Shown: piece by piece, positions 1 through 9,089 of the stretch | Numbering within the stretch: the first letter of the stretch is position 1 | Layout of the letters: the number at the start of each line of letters is the position of its first letter | Assembly: GCA_005223075.1 (NCBI GenBank) | Contig: NJBO01000001.1 | Span: 1 to 64,000, forward strand | Reading direction: 5' to 3' | DNA from: a candidate division TA06 bacterium B3_TA06 | Lineage (GTDB): Bacteria; Hydrothermota; Tepidihabitantia; B3-TA06 | DNA length: 64,000 nt | The notes under the pieces: generated by a model | Told to the model about the DNA's origin: nothing | The model's database searches: none | The model's input: only the letters and a program-made list of their open reading frames with translations | Program-made: the position numbers and the translations under genes

Positions 1-451
1 ATACCCCGAAGAGCTTTTCGGTTTTCAGATTGCAGATATCGGCAAGCTCGGGCACCGCCCCGTAGAGCTCGCCGGGCGTGAATGCAGGGATCACCGCGCC
101 GGTGCGATAATCCAGTCTTGAGGCAATAGTACCACCCGTGCCCAGAAGGGTAACGTTCGGCTTGGCAGGGTCGTAAGGGAACTCCTGCTCCGGAATCTTG
201 TAGTGAGCCTTGCGGAAGCCCTTCTCCTTTATCGATTTTATCCTGTCTACCGCCAGACCTATGTTGTAGCCGGTGAAGAGTTTGAGCACCACGTGCAGGT
301 CGTCTGCCTGCTCCGAGCGCGGCAGGATTATGCCTTCAAAGATTCCCTTGTCCGTTTCTATCTCAACCTCCGCCCACACCCTTGCACCCATATACTCAAG
401 CACCTTGCGTGCCCTTCCCCTGTAGCCCTTGAGTTGATCCTTTTCATCCAT
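1..451 (-). CDS. gatD: Glutamyl-tRNA(Gln) amidotransferase subunit D, partial (N-terminal 150 residues)
   Basis: The reading frame starts at ATG 451, behind an AAAGGAAG ribosome site, and runs off the left edge of the window. It has the GatD N-terminal domain (residues about 10-75, with ILPRSE and FTGYNIGL) followed by the start of an asparaginase-like domain with the catalytic-Thr motif LLGTGGTIAS and then AFTPGEL. In Archaea, GatD with GatE converts Glu-tRNA(Gln) to Gln-tRNA(Gln); GatD releases ammonia from glutamine or asparagine. The N-terminal domain and the GTGGTIAS context distinguish it from plain L-asparaginase. GatDE is an archaeal-type enzyme, so its presence among clearly bacterial genes is notable. 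GatE is not in the window. An overlapping forward frame at 203-601 is a shadow of this gene. Confidence 0.88.
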   Translation of the reverse strand, partial: MDEKDQLKGYRGRARKVLEYMGARVWAEVEIETDKGIFEGIILPRSEQADDLHVVLKLFTGYNIGLAVDRIKSIKEKGFRKAHYKIPEQEFPYDPAKPNVTLLGTGGTIASRLDYRTGAVIPAFTPGELYGAVPELADICNLKTEKLFGV

Positions 452-490
452 CACATGCTTCCTTTAAGCCGGGTGTTGATACTGAGAGTG

Positions 491-518
491 ATGATAGTCG
501 GATGTAGCAAAATGTCAA
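491..518 (-). promoter_or_regulatory. Promoter of gatD
   Basis: On the minus strand there is a -35 TTGACA (518-513), a 16-bp spacer and a -10 TATCAT (496-491). The predicted start of transcription near 484 leaves a leader of about 33 nt that contains the gatD ribosome site. The spacer matches the other promoters in the window. Confidence 0.65.
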
Positions 519-542
519 TCCAGCTTGTGGTTGTGGTTGGAG

Positions 543-570
543 TTGAATACTTCAATCTTGTCAGTAGACT
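543..570 (+). promoter_or_regulatory. Promoter of the CaCA exchanger
   Basis: There is a -35 TTGAAT (543-548), a 16-bp spacer and a -10 TAGACT (565-570). The leader of about 25 nt carries an AAGGA ribosome site upstream of ATG 602. Confidence 0.5.
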
Positions 571-601
571 CCTGCGTGGTTTCTACAAGGATTGTGATTA
601 G

Positions 602-1621
602 ATGATCTGGTTGTGGGTGGAGTTTCTTGCATGTGCTGCTGTGATAGTCGCCGCTGGCTACTTCCTGGTGCGCTTCGGGGATGTGATTGCGGAGCGAACC
701 GGCCTCGGACGATTGTGGGCCGGGGTAATCCTTATTGCTACCGCCACCTCATTGCCTGAGCTATTCACCGGGGTTAGCTCCGTTCTCATCTTCGACGTCC
801 CGGATATCGCGGTGGGTTCTCTGCTCGGCTCCTGCGTCTTCAATCTGCTTCTTCTGGTCATCCTCGACTTTGCCTCGAAGAAGCGTTCGTTCTTCGACGG
901 GGTTAATCCGGCATACATCGTGGAAACATCTTTCTCGTTGGTTATGGTAGCAATCGTTGCTCTGGGGTTGTTCTTGTGCAATGCTTTGGAGTGCTTCCCT
1001 TGGGTTTGGCCCGGGAGCCTTCTTATTCCGATTATATACGTCTTTGCTGTACGCGTCACTGTGAGGGAAGGCAGGTATCCTCCTTATACCCAAGAGATGG
1101 TTGCCAGAGAAGAACCCAAGTCGAAGAAACGCTCCAAACAGAGACCTGTCAGTTTAGGCAAAGCTATACTTGGCTATGCGATCTCGGCTGTTCTGGTTAT
1201 TGGTGCCTCGATGTGGTTGCCTGGAGTGGCTGGAAAGATCGCTCAGCGTACTGGTTTGGGCTCTAGTTTCATCGGGGGGATACTTATTGCCCTTACTACC
1301 TCTCTTCCTGAGATCGTTACTACCCTTGTCGCGTTCCGTATAGGTGCGTCTGAGATGGCGTTCTCAAATATCATCGGTTCGAACATGTTCAACATGCTGA
1401 TACTTTCCGTAGACGACATGCTTTACGTGCGTGGCCCGATTTTCTCTGCAGTCTCCGGTGTGCATCTTGCGACCGCGATTATAGTCATGGGTATGACCGG
1501 GGTGGTGATCACCGCGCTTGCCATCCGCAAGCAGCGTCAATTTCTGAGACTTTCCTGGGCAAGCTGGGTGCTTGTAGCAGGTTTCCTTCTAAACACCCTT
1601 ATCTTGGCCCTACTGCGATAG
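602..1621 (+). CDS. Sodium/calcium exchanger family (CaCA, YrbG-like) cation antiporter
   Basis: This 339-residue polytopic inner-membrane protein has the two inverted alpha-repeats of the CaCA superfamily. The first repeat (about residues 35-85) contains ATATSLPELFTG and GSLLGSCVFNLLLL. The second (about 205-265) contains ALTTSLPEIVTTL and NIIGSNMFNMLIL. The two acidic SLPE motifs form the cation-binding site in this family. A basic hydrophilic loop (about residues 165-185, Lys/Arg rich) separates the halves, as expected for a cytoplasmic linker. The family exchanges Ca2+ for Na+ or H+; the substrate of this member cannot be told from sequence. The gene is a single transcription unit with its own promoter. 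Confidence 0.9.
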   Translation: MIWLWVEFLACAAVIVAAGYFLVRFGDVIAERTGLGRLWAGVILIATATSLPELFTGVSSVLIFDVPDIAVGSLLGSCVFNLLLLVILDFASKKRSFFDGVNPAYIVETSFSLVMVAIVALGLFLCNALECFPWVWPGSLLIPIIYVFAVRVTVREGRYPPYTQEMVAREEPKSKKRSKQRPVSLGKAILGYAISAVLVIGASMWLPGVAGKIAQRTGLGSSFIGGILIALTTSLPEIVTTLVAFRIGASEMAFSNIIGSNMFNMLILSVDDMLYVRGPIFSAVSGVHLATAIIVMGMTGVVITALAIRKQRQFLRLSWASWVLVAGFLLNTLILALLR

Positions 1622-1731
1622 GCTTCGTTTCTTGCCCCCACGTAGCGACAGGGATAAGGTGCAGAATTCATAATACTCTATTCGATTACAATATGGCTTA
1701 AAGCCCCAAATTCTCCCGAGAGCCCTTCCCC

Positions 1732-1759
1732 TTGACAATGAAAGGTAGGTGGCTATTAT
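1732..1759 (+). promoter_or_regulatory. Leaderless promoter of the GlmS-like gene
   Basis: A consensus -35 TTGACA (1732-1737), 16-bp spacer and -10 TATTAT (1754-1759) end 8 nt before ATG 1768. The transcript should therefore begin at or next to the start codon, with no ribosome-binding site. Confidence 0.75.
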
Positions 1760-1767
1760 TATCTTCA

Positions 1768-3576
1768 ATGTGCGGGTTCTTCGCAATCTCTTTTTCCAGC
1801 CAACGTTCCGATCTCGGTAAAATCCTCTACCGCGCCGGAACAAGGCTGGCCTACCGTGGATACGACACCGCAGGGGTGGCTACAATCTCTGAAGATGGTA
1901 TCCTTGATCTACGCAAGGACGCGGGAGAGGTTGAGGATCTCAACGAGCGTTTGGGGTTCTCACAGATGACGGGGCAGCGCGGGATCATCCAGCTTCGCTG
2001 GGCAACCTTCGGGTTCCCCAATAAGGCAAACTCCCAGCCCCATCACGATTGCCGTCGCTTTCTGGTAGGTGCCCATAATGGGAATATCATCAACACCCGT
2101 AGCCTGCGCAAGGAGCTTTCCGAGGACGGACACACCCTTATTGGCGAGAACGACGGGGAGGTGATCCTGCATCTTCTTGAGGAACCTTTTTATCGTACCC
2201 GCAATCTTGCCTATGCTGCCCAGGAAGCTGCGGCCAGGATGAAGGGGGCCTATGCTTACGTAACCACCTCCCTTGATGGCGACGGATTTGTCTCTGTCAA
2301 GAACGGTTCCTCCCTCTTTGTAGGTATAGGGGATGGGTTCCGCTGTGTGTCAAGCGATCTGGTGGCTATCCTTGAACTTACCCGAAACGTGATTCAGTTA
2401 CAGGATGGCGATCTTGTTCACTTTACGTGCGATTCCCATAGGGTTTGCAATATTCGGGATCTAGAGGTAGAGATCAATCGCGAGGTGCAGGAGCTTTCGA
2501 TTACTCCTGAGAAGATAACCAAGGGGAACTACCCGCACTTCATGCTCAAGGAGATTCATGAGATCCCTTCGAAGGCTCAGGAACTCATACGTTATCTACC
2601 TAAGGCCGAGCACACCTGTACGGTGATTGAGAAGCTTGCATCGGCACGAAGGATTTTCTTCGTGGGTGCGGGCTCCTCGCACTTTGCAGGATTGCTTGGG
2701 TCCTTCTACTTTGGACGCTTGGCCAAGATACCGGTTACGCCCGCCTTTGGTAGCGAGTTCCTTGAAAAATATCCTGGTTGTGTGGATGAGCGCGACGTGG
2801 TTCTTTTGATCTCCCAGAGCGGGGAGACCAAGGATATAAAGAACGTCCTTGACGCAATCCAGAACCGAACCCAGGTAATCTCCCTTGTTAACAACATCGG
2901 CTCAACCCTTGCCATGCGCTCGAACTACGTAATACCTATAGCCTCGGATTTGGAGATCGCCGTGCCTGCGACCAAGACCTATGTGAACCAGGTGATAGCC
3001 CTGCTTTACCTTGCACTCAAGATTGCACAAACTAAAGGTACTAACGGGCTTTCGGCGCGTGAGTTCCTCTCATTGCCAGATTTACTGCATAGTGTCCTAC
3101 AGGATGAAAGCAAGGTTGCTCCTTTTGCAGAAGAACTTGCCCGCTGGCCCGACGCCTACTACCTAGGCTACGGGATGAGCTATCCGGTGGTGCTGGAGGG
3201 GGCGTTGAAGATGAAGGAGATAACCTATTTGCACGTTGAAGGTATGTATTCCGGGGAGTTTAAGCACGGATCCATCTCCCGGCTTGAGGAGGGATATCCG
3301 GTTCTCTTTGTTGTATCTGAACCTGAGAAGTACTACGTTCTTTCCCACGTAAATGAGGTTCGCACACGCAAGGGTAAAGTTCTGACCATAGGTCCTCCCG
3401 ACGAAGAACTTAAAGCCGAAAGTGACTTGTACTTCAAGCTGCCCGAGGCGCACCCGGTGCTTATGCCTATCCTTTCGACCGTTCCCCTGTATATGATTGC
3501 CTATCGGACCGCGGTAGACAGAGGGTGCAACCCCGATCGGCCTCGCAACATCTCCAAGACCATTACCGTCGATTGA
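1768..3576 (+). CDS. glmS: Glutamine--fructose-6-phosphate aminotransferase (isomerizing)-like
   Basis: The protein makes glucosamine-6-phosphate from fructose-6-phosphate and glutamine, the first step towards UDP-GlcNAc for peptidoglycan and lipid A. I place the start at ATG 1768 because the next codon is Cys2, the N-terminal nucleophile of class II glutamine amidotransferases (MCGFFAI); a longer frame from TTG 1732 would bury it and would start inside the -35 box. The N-terminal glutaminase domain spans about residues 2-215 (RLAYRGYDTAG, GENDGEV). Two SIS sugar-isomerase domains follow (about 280-410 with GAGSSHFAG and LISQSGETKD; about 450-590). It ends in PRNISKTITVD, close to the family C-terminus. 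The length, 602 residues, is normal. It heads a long run of forward genes. Confidence 0.9.
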   Translation: MCGFFAISFSSQRSDLGKILYRAGTRLAYRGYDTAGVATISEDGILDLRKDAGEVEDLNERLGFSQMTGQRGIIQLRWATFGFPNKANSQPHHDCRRFLVGAHNGNIINTRSLRKELSEDGHTLIGENDGEVILHLLEEPFYRTRNLAYAAQEAAARMKGAYAYVTTSLDGDGFVSVKNGSSLFVGIGDGFRCVSSDLVAILELTRNVIQLQDGDLVHFTCDSHRVCNIRDLEVEINREVQELSITPEKITKGNYPHFMLKEIHEIPSKAQELIRYLPKAEHTCTVIEKLASARRIFFVGAGSSHFAGLLGSFYFGRLAKIPVTPAFGSEFLEKYPGCVDERDVVLLISQSGETKDIKNVLDAIQNRTQVISLVNNIGSTLAMRSNYVIPIASDLEIAVPATKTYVNQVIALLYLALKIAQTKGTNGLSAREFLSLPDLLHSVLQDESKVAPFAEELARWPDAYYLGYGMSYPVVLEGALKMKEITYLHVEGMYSGEFKHGSISRLEEGYPVLFVVSEPEKYYVLSHVNEVRTRKGKVLTIGPPDEELKAESDLYFKLPEAHPVLMPILSTVPLYMIAYRTAVDRGCNPDRPRNISKTITVD

Positions 3577-3580
3577 TCTT

Positions 3581-6397
3581 ATGAGGTTGGCGCAGTCCGG
3601 ACGGGTTCTGTTCCTTATTCTTCTTACGGCTGGCTCGCTTACTGCCCAGTACTACTACGGTAAAAACAAGGTTCAGCGGGAGGTTGAGCCTACGTATACC
3701 TATGAGACCGAGCACTTCTCCATATATATCCAGGAGGGGGGGGAGCCCTTAGCTCGTTTCGCCGCCCAGGTAATTGAGGAGGCCTACAAGCAACACTCAT
3801 CTGACTTCGGGTTTGAGATCGGGGTAAAGATCCCGGTTATTATCTACAAATCCCAGCCTGACTTCGCCGCCACCAACATCATCCTTGAGCCGATTGAGGA
3901 GTCCATAGGCGGTTTCTCCGAACTCTTCAAGAACAGAGTTGTTGTGCCCTTCACCGGCTCCTACAAAGAGTTGCACCACGTGCTTTACCACGAGCTTACC
4001 CACATCTTCCAGTTCGAGCTTTACTTCTCGCTTGCCATCTCGAACATCTTTTCGCTCATCCCAGGCTTTATGCCGCCTCTCTGGATTATGGAAGGCTCTG
4101 CCGAGTTCTGTTCAACCCACGGTGATGAGGATGCAGACGCCTTCATGCGTGACCTGCTCGTATCCAACAATATTATTCCCTTAGAGGAGCTTGAGAACTG
4201 GTTGGGCTACATCGTCTACCGCCAGGGTGAGAGTGTGTTCCTTTTCATCGAGGAGCGTTACGGCCGGGAGAAGGTCTTTGAACTCCTGCATGCCATAAAA
4301 CTTCGGAGCAACATGGACGCGGCCTTTGCAAAGGTCTTTGGGATGGACGTGGAGGATTTTGGCACCGAGTGGCTCAACTGGCTCAGGCTGCGTTACCTGC
4401 CGGATATGGAGAATCTTGAAAACCTCAAAACCCAGGCCCGGCTTCTTACCGACCACGAGAAGGATTTCAGCTACTATAACGGAAGCGTGGCGCTTTCACC
4501 CTCAGGGACCAAGATAGCCTACGCCACCAGCAAAGGCGACTACATCACCGTTAACGTGATAAGCGGTTTTGACGGCAAGCATCTCAAGAAGCTCGTTAAG
4601 GCCGGACGTTCCGCCACATTTGAGCGGTTGCCCCTTCTGCGTAGAACCCTTACATGGTCTGCTGACGAATCTCATCTTGCCGTAGTAGGCTTTTCACGCA
4701 ACAAGCCGGTGCTCCTCTGGGTTGACTATGCTTCTACTAAGATAGAAAAACGCTACAAGCTCAAGGTGGACGACGCCTATGCCCCGGCTGTTTCCGCATC
4801 CGGTAAGCGCGTTGTCTACATAGGCATCAAGGAAGGGCAGAGCGATCTCTATTCCCTCGATCTTGCCTCCGGTCGTATCGAGCGTCTCACTTATGACCTG
4901 TACGAGGAGGCTGATCCTTCCTTTGACGGCGATCTTGTTCTCTACGTATCAGACAAACCTGATGCCGGTGAGGTCTGGGAGGTGGGGCATTACGCTGTAT
5001 GGGAACTGCTTCCATCCGGACGAACCAGACGTATCTCTCCCCGGTTTGCGAATCTTGCTTCGCCGTATCGCATAGAGGGAAAGCTTTACTTCATCGGCCC
5101 GGATTTTCAGCTTTATGCCTTTTCTCAAGACGACTCGACCCTTACTGCGCTCACCAACTGGTTTGAGAAGATAGAAGAGTTTTCCCCATCCTCGAGCGGC
5201 AAGGCCGCGATGCTTATCTACAACAACACCGGCTGGGACGTGGCCATGCTTAACGGTCAAATTACCTCGTTGGTATCCACAGAGGAGGCTGATACATCAG
5301 AGGTTACTTCCGAACCCTACCTTTACGAGGAAGAGGAAGTTACTCTTGAAGATTTTTCCCGTTATCGTGCCTCGTTCTCACCTGACTACATCTACGGCTC
5401 AGGCGCCTACTCCTCTCTTTATGGAGCGATGGGAAACTTCAGTTTAGGCATAAGCGACATGCTGGGTGATCACCGTATCTACATAGATGCAAATCTTTAC
5501 GGGGATATACTTTACTCCGATATTGCAGTCTCCTATTGGTTTCTCAAGCGCAGGGTAGATTTTGCGGTGGGTGCATTTCAGTTTGCCGATTTTTATATGT
5601 ACTGGACCTCGGACTCCACCTTTAACTATATTGAACGTGCGAGACGTGGTGTAAGCACGCTTATCTCCATGCCCGCAAGCAAGTTCTTACGTATCCAGAC
5701 AGGGGCGGATGCGATGGCAGTGACTCAGCACGAATATCTGGGCTGCCGGTTTGTGAGCTACTCGCAGTTTGAGCCGACTTATGACACGGTTTACACCCAA
5801 CCCTTGTTCCAGGCCAACGGTGCGGTTATCTTCGACAACGCCTTGTGGAACTATGCTACGCCTATGCGCGGTCTTAGGTTAAGGCTGGGCGGATACTCCT
5901 CGGTGTTTTCTCCACTTGAGTATCAAACGGTGATGGCCGATCTAAGGGGATATCTGGGGATTACCCGCAGGGCTTGCTTTGCACTACGGAGCTTTGGCGG
6001 CGCAAGCTTTGGGGAGGATAAGGAATACTTCACCTTAGGCGGCGCATACGATGTGCGCGGTTACAGCACATACGAACCTTCGTTCGGGTCAAAGGTGATC
6101 TTTTCAAATCTGGAACTACGTGTGCCATTCATTGATCAACTGGATATGGCCTTTCCCCTCCCTCTTACCCTTGGAGGTATCCGCGGGGTTGTATTTACCG
6201 ATGCAGGGGTCATCTGGGATGATGAGCCGCCTGTGTTATGGGAGAACGGCAATCTTGTGGACCTCAAGGCTAGCTACGGGGGCGGCGTACGATGGCTTTT
6301 CGGCTACTGGATGCTCAAACTCGATTTTGCAAGACCGTATCAAACAGAAGAAGATAAACCATGGCGCGTGCACTTCAGACTGGGAGCGGATTTCTGA
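3581..6397 (+). CDS. Outer-membrane protein: MA-clan-like metalloprotease, TolB-like beta-propeller and Omp85-like barrel
   Basis: This 938-residue protein has a signal peptide (residues 1-22, ending LTAQ). A peptidase_MA-like domain follows (about 40-280) with the zinc motif HELTH at residues 137-141 and a downstream MEGSAEF that may supply the third ligand. Repeats resembling TolB/WD40-like PD40 blades come next (about 300-570: LSPSGTKIAYATS, PAVSASGKRVVYIG, DLYSLDLASG). The last 330 residues alternate polar and aromatic positions and contain GGAYDVRGY near the end, the VRGY/F signature of Omp85/surface-antigen barrels. The start is 4 nt after the previous stop codon. The substrate is unknown. 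The combination suggests a protease anchored at the outer membrane by its own barrel. A cytoplasmic location is excluded by the signal peptide. Confidence 0.8.
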   Translation: MRLAQSGRVLFLILLTAGSLTAQYYYGKNKVQREVEPTYTYETEHFSIYIQEGGEPLARFAAQVIEEAYKQHSSDFGFEIGVKIPVIIYKSQPDFAATNIILEPIEESIGGFSELFKNRVVVPFTGSYKELHHVLYHELTHIFQFELYFSLAISNIFSLIPGFMPPLWIMEGSAEFCSTHGDEDADAFMRDLLVSNNIIPLEELENWLGYIVYRQGESVFLFIEERYGREKVFELLHAIKLRSNMDAAFAKVFGMDVEDFGTEWLNWLRLRYLPDMENLENLKTQARLLTDHEKDFSYYNGSVALSPSGTKIAYATSKGDYITVNVISGFDGKHLKKLVKAGRSATFERLPLLRRTLTWSADESHLAVVGFSRNKPVLLWVDYASTKIEKRYKLKVDDAYAPAVSASGKRVVYIGIKEGQSDLYSLDLASGRIERLTYDLYEEADPSFDGDLVLYVSDKPDAGEVWEVGHYAVWELLPSGRTRRISPRFANLASPYRIEGKLYFIGPDFQLYAFSQDDSTLTALTNWFEKIEEFSPSSSGKAAMLIYNNTGWDVAMLNGQITSLVSTEEADTSEVTSEPYLYEEEEVTLEDFSRYRASFSPDYIYGSGAYSSLYGAMGNFSLGISDMLGDHRIYIDANLYGDILYSDIAVSYWFLKRRVDFAVGAFQFADFYMYWTSDSTFNYIERARRGVSTLISMPASKFLRIQTGADAMAVTQHEYLGCRFVSYSQFEPTYDTVYTQPLFQANGAVIFDNALWNYATPMRGLRLRLGGYSSVFSPLEYQTVMADLRGYLGITRRACFALRSFGGASFGEDKEYFTLGGAYDVRGYSTYEPSFGSKVIFSNLELRVPFIDQLDMAFPLPLTLGGIRGVVFTDAGVIWDDEPPVLWENGNLVDLKASYGGGVRWLFGYWMLKLDFARPYQTEEDKPWRVHFRLGADF

Positions 6398-7590
6398 TGC
6401 GGAGATTGGCTTCTTTTGCGTTTTTTGCGGTAATCGTGGGTGCAGGTTGTGTTCGGGTTGTAAGGCCGCCTTCTGATCTGACCTACGAGGATGTTCCTCA
6501 GTACGCGTGGGAAGGTCTCAGGCAGCAGCGCTCTTTCAGGTTTGATTACTACGTGGCTCGCAGTTCTATGCAGTTTGAGGTTCAGGGCTCTGGGATCGTG
6601 GTTTTGCCGGATGCCCTGCGATTTAAGGGTACATGGCGGTTAGGTGAGGAGGAACGCGTTCTTAATCTGGCCGCCGCCGGAGACTACCAGCTTGAGAGAC
6701 AGGGCAGCGAATGGGTTCCTCACCCCAAAAGCGAGGAGGCCAAACTCCTTGAGCAGGCTGATCGAGTGATCCGCAAGGCGCTTCTTCGCAGGAAGGGGAG
6801 GGGATTTGGGCTGGTTGAAGACGATGGGGAAACGATTACTTACTCATTCCAGCCGAACCTCTTTTATCTTGATCCCGGCTTTGAGAAGAAATACACCGCC
6901 GAGCTTGTGGTGGATGGACGCACGCTTCTTCCTAGAAAGATAAACGCCCGCTCCGAAGATGACGACATCCAGTTCAAATTCAGCGTCTCGGGTGTCAACA
7001 GGCGCAAAAAAATCAGGATTCCGTTTTCGGAAAACTTCAAACTCACCTATGCTCTTGAAGAAGGTAGATTTGCCAGGGCGAAGTCGGTGCTTCGCAAGCG
7101 CCTGAAGGATGTGGGCCGCGCGTCACGTATGCGTGTCAAAGCAGGTAATCTCGAAGCGGCACTCACCTTTCCTGTGGATAAGCAGATGGCGCAGATCCTT
7201 GCAGAACCTGGACAGCTGGTTATTTTGGGTCTTAACCTTGATGGCCCAGGACCTCAGATCAACACGCGTGGAGAGATCTCGGATATCTTCCACATCGCCG
7301 ATACCCTGGCCTTGCCCGAGGTGCGATCCGTAGGGGTTGGATTCGACTCGCTCAGTCGCCCCATGCTTGAGTTAACCCTTGCAAAGGCAGAGCCTCGATC
7401 ACGTGACTTTGACTATCTGGGGGTAGCGGTCGATGGGGTGCTTTATGAGGTCCTTACGGTTGACAATCCCACAGATATCCTTAGGATTGCTAACGTGACC
7501 ACCTACGAGGAAGCCCTTGCATTGAGCATAAAGTTGCGCAGACCCTTTAATGGAGAGCTGCGGTTCCTGGATCAGGAAAGGCTCAGATGA
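6397..7590 (+). CDS. Outer-membrane lipoprotein, DUF4292/LolA-like
   Basis: The start is the ATG at 6397, which overlaps the preceding stop codon (TGATG). A longer frame from 6361 would lack a signal sequence at its N-terminus. The 397-residue product begins with a lipoprotein signal peptide and lipobox (VIVGAGC, Cys about 18). The next 200 residues have the pattern of the LolA/LolB-like half-barrel seen in DUF4292 lipoproteins (predicted strands around FRFDYYVARSSMQFEVQGSG and LFYLDPGF). The C-terminal half is not recognised. Tight coupling to the protease-barrel gene suggests a shared envelope role, perhaps lipid or lipoprotein handling. The family call is by overall pattern only. Confidence 0.6.
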   Translation: MRRLASFAFFAVIVGAGCVRVVRPPSDLTYEDVPQYAWEGLRQQRSFRFDYYVARSSMQFEVQGSGIVVLPDALRFKGTWRLGEEERVLNLAAAGDYQLERQGSEWVPHPKSEEAKLLEQADRVIRKALLRRKGRGFGLVEDDGETITYSFQPNLFYLDPGFEKKYTAELVVDGRTLLPRKINARSEDDDIQFKFSVSGVNRRKKIRIPFSENFKLTYALEEGRFARAKSVLRKRLKDVGRASRMRVKAGNLEAALTFPVDKQMAQILAEPGQLVILGLNLDGPGPQINTRGEISDIFHIADTLALPEVRSVGVGFDSLSRPMLELTLAKAEPRSRDFDYLGVAVDGVLYEVLTVDNPTDILRIANVTTYEEALALSIKLRRPFNGELRFLDQERLR

Positions 7591-9089
7591 GATTCGATTT
7601 TGTTCTTGCTCTCTACGCAGTCGTTATCATGGCCCTTACAATGTATGCCGTGCACGCGTGGATTATGTTCTTCTACTATGTTCGCTCTCGCCGCAAGAAG
7701 CCTCCCCAGGCCAAGGCCATCGAGAAGTTCCCTCTGGTATGCGTCCAGCTGCCGATGTATAATGAGAAGTTTGTGGTTGAGCGTCTTCTGCGACAGATAA
7801 CGCAGCTGGATTGGCCTCGCAACAGGCTTGAGATCCAGGTACTTGACGATTCAACCGACGAGACAACCGAGATATGCCGTCGTCTGGTTAAGTATTACCG
7901 GGCGCAGGGTTTTAGAATCCGTCTCCTGCACCGGACAGACCGTAAGGGCTACAAGGGTGGTGCGCTTACCGAGGGTCTTGCAAGGACCCGCGCTTCCCTG
8001 GTGGCGGTTTTTGATGCCGATTTCCTGCCCGCGCCGGATTTCCTGAAAAGAACCATACCTCATTTCGATGACCCCAAGGTTGCGGTTGTGCAGTCGCGCT
8101 GGGAGCATATAAATCACGACTATTCACTGCTCACTCGGGTACAGGCCATCCTTTTGGATCAGCACTTTGCCATCGAGCAGCAGATGCGCAACCGTTTTGG
8201 TCACTTCATGACCTTTAACGGAACCGCCGGGGTGTGGCGCAAGCGTGCCATCGAGGACGCAGGAGGCTGGGACGGGAACTGTCTTGCCGAGGATGTGGAT
8301 TTAAGCTTCCGTGCCCAGCTTAAAGGATGGAAGTTCATCTATCTCAACGACACGAGAAGTCCCTCAGAACTTCCCATTGATGTCGCAGGGTTCAAGACCC
8401 AGCAGTTCCGTTGGGCAAAGGGAACCATTCAGGCCGGGAAAAAGCTCTTGCCATCTATCTTTTCAAGCAACCTGAGCTTCCTTTCTAAGTTCGAAGCGGT
8501 GGTTCACGTTACAGCACACCTCGTCTATCCGCTTCTATTTATGCTTGCCTTGCTCACCTTCCCCCTTCTTCTGGTACGCACGACCTCCAATATAGACTAC
8601 CGCTCCTACTTTGTATTCATGAGTATCTTTTCTGTTGGTGCTTTGCCTTACTTTCTGCTTTACTTCTTTGCCCAGAAGGATTCCTATCCGGATTGGAAAA
8701 GCCGCTTGGGTGCCATTCCCTTTGCGATCTCGGCGGTAATGGCACTTTGTGTGAATAACAGCATCGCAGTAATTGAAGGTTTCCTGGGCAAGGCGTCTGA
8801 GTTTGTCCGGACCCCAAAGTACAACATCACAGGCCACAACGCCTCTAAAAACAAAAAGGGGTATCGTTCCAAGCTCGAGCCCTCGACCTTTGTCGAGCTT
8901 GGGCTGGGGATTTATCTTACAGCGACCGCCGTCTACGCGCTTGTGACCATGCAGTTGGCTATACTTCCTTTTATTGTGCTTTACACGTTCGGCTTCCTTT
9001 ACTTCAGTTTCTCTGCTATCTCGGCGGCGCTTAAGAAGGATCGGGTGAGTGTAAGGGAACCTGTGTATGATAGAGCTGAAACCCCTTGA
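7587..9089 (+). CDS. Membrane glycosyltransferase family 2, cellulose-synthase/ceramide-glucosyltransferase-like
   Basis: The 500-residue product has one N-terminal transmembrane helix (about 5-30), a cytoplasmic GT2 domain (about 48-300) and four or more C-terminal helices (about 310-400 and 440-480). Catalytic features are visible: LDDSTDET for UDP-sugar binding, VFDADFLP as the D-x-D motif, LAEDVDLSFR for the catalytic base and QQFRWAKG as the Q(Q/R)xRW motif of processive beta-glycosyltransferases. The family polymerises or transfers glucose-type sugars across the inner membrane. The ATG overlaps the previous stop codon by 4 nt (ATGA). The product could be a beta-glucan or a glycolipid; no PilZ domain is seen. 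Confidence 0.85.
   Translation: MRFDFVLALYAVVIMALTMYAVHAWIMFFYYVRSRRKKPPQAKAIEKFPLVCVQLPMYNEKFVVERLLRQITQLDWPRNRLEIQVLDDSTDETTEICRRLVKYYRAQGFRIRLLHRTDRKGYKGGALTEGLARTRASLVAVFDADFLPAPDFLKRTIPHFDDPKVAVVQSRWEHINHDYSLLTRVQAILLDQHFAIEQQMRNRFGHFMTFNGTAGVWRKRAIEDAGGWDGNCLAEDVDLSFRAQLKGWKFIYLNDTRSPSELPIDVAGFKTQQFRWAKGTIQAGKKLLPSIFSSNLSFLSKFEAVVHVTAHLVYPLLFMLALLTFPLLLVRTTSNIDYRSYFVFMSIFSVGALPYFLLYFFAQKDSYPDWKSRLGAIPFAISAVMALCVNNSIAVIEGFLGKASEFVRTPKYNITGHNASKNKKGYRSKLEPSTFVELGLGIYLTATAVYALVTMQLAILPFIVLYTFGFLYFSFSAISAALKKDRVSVREPVYDRAETP

Noticed and set aside
203-601. 132-residue forward frame at the left edge
   Set aside because: It is antisense to gatD, whose conserved motifs are clear, and runs through the gatD promoter.
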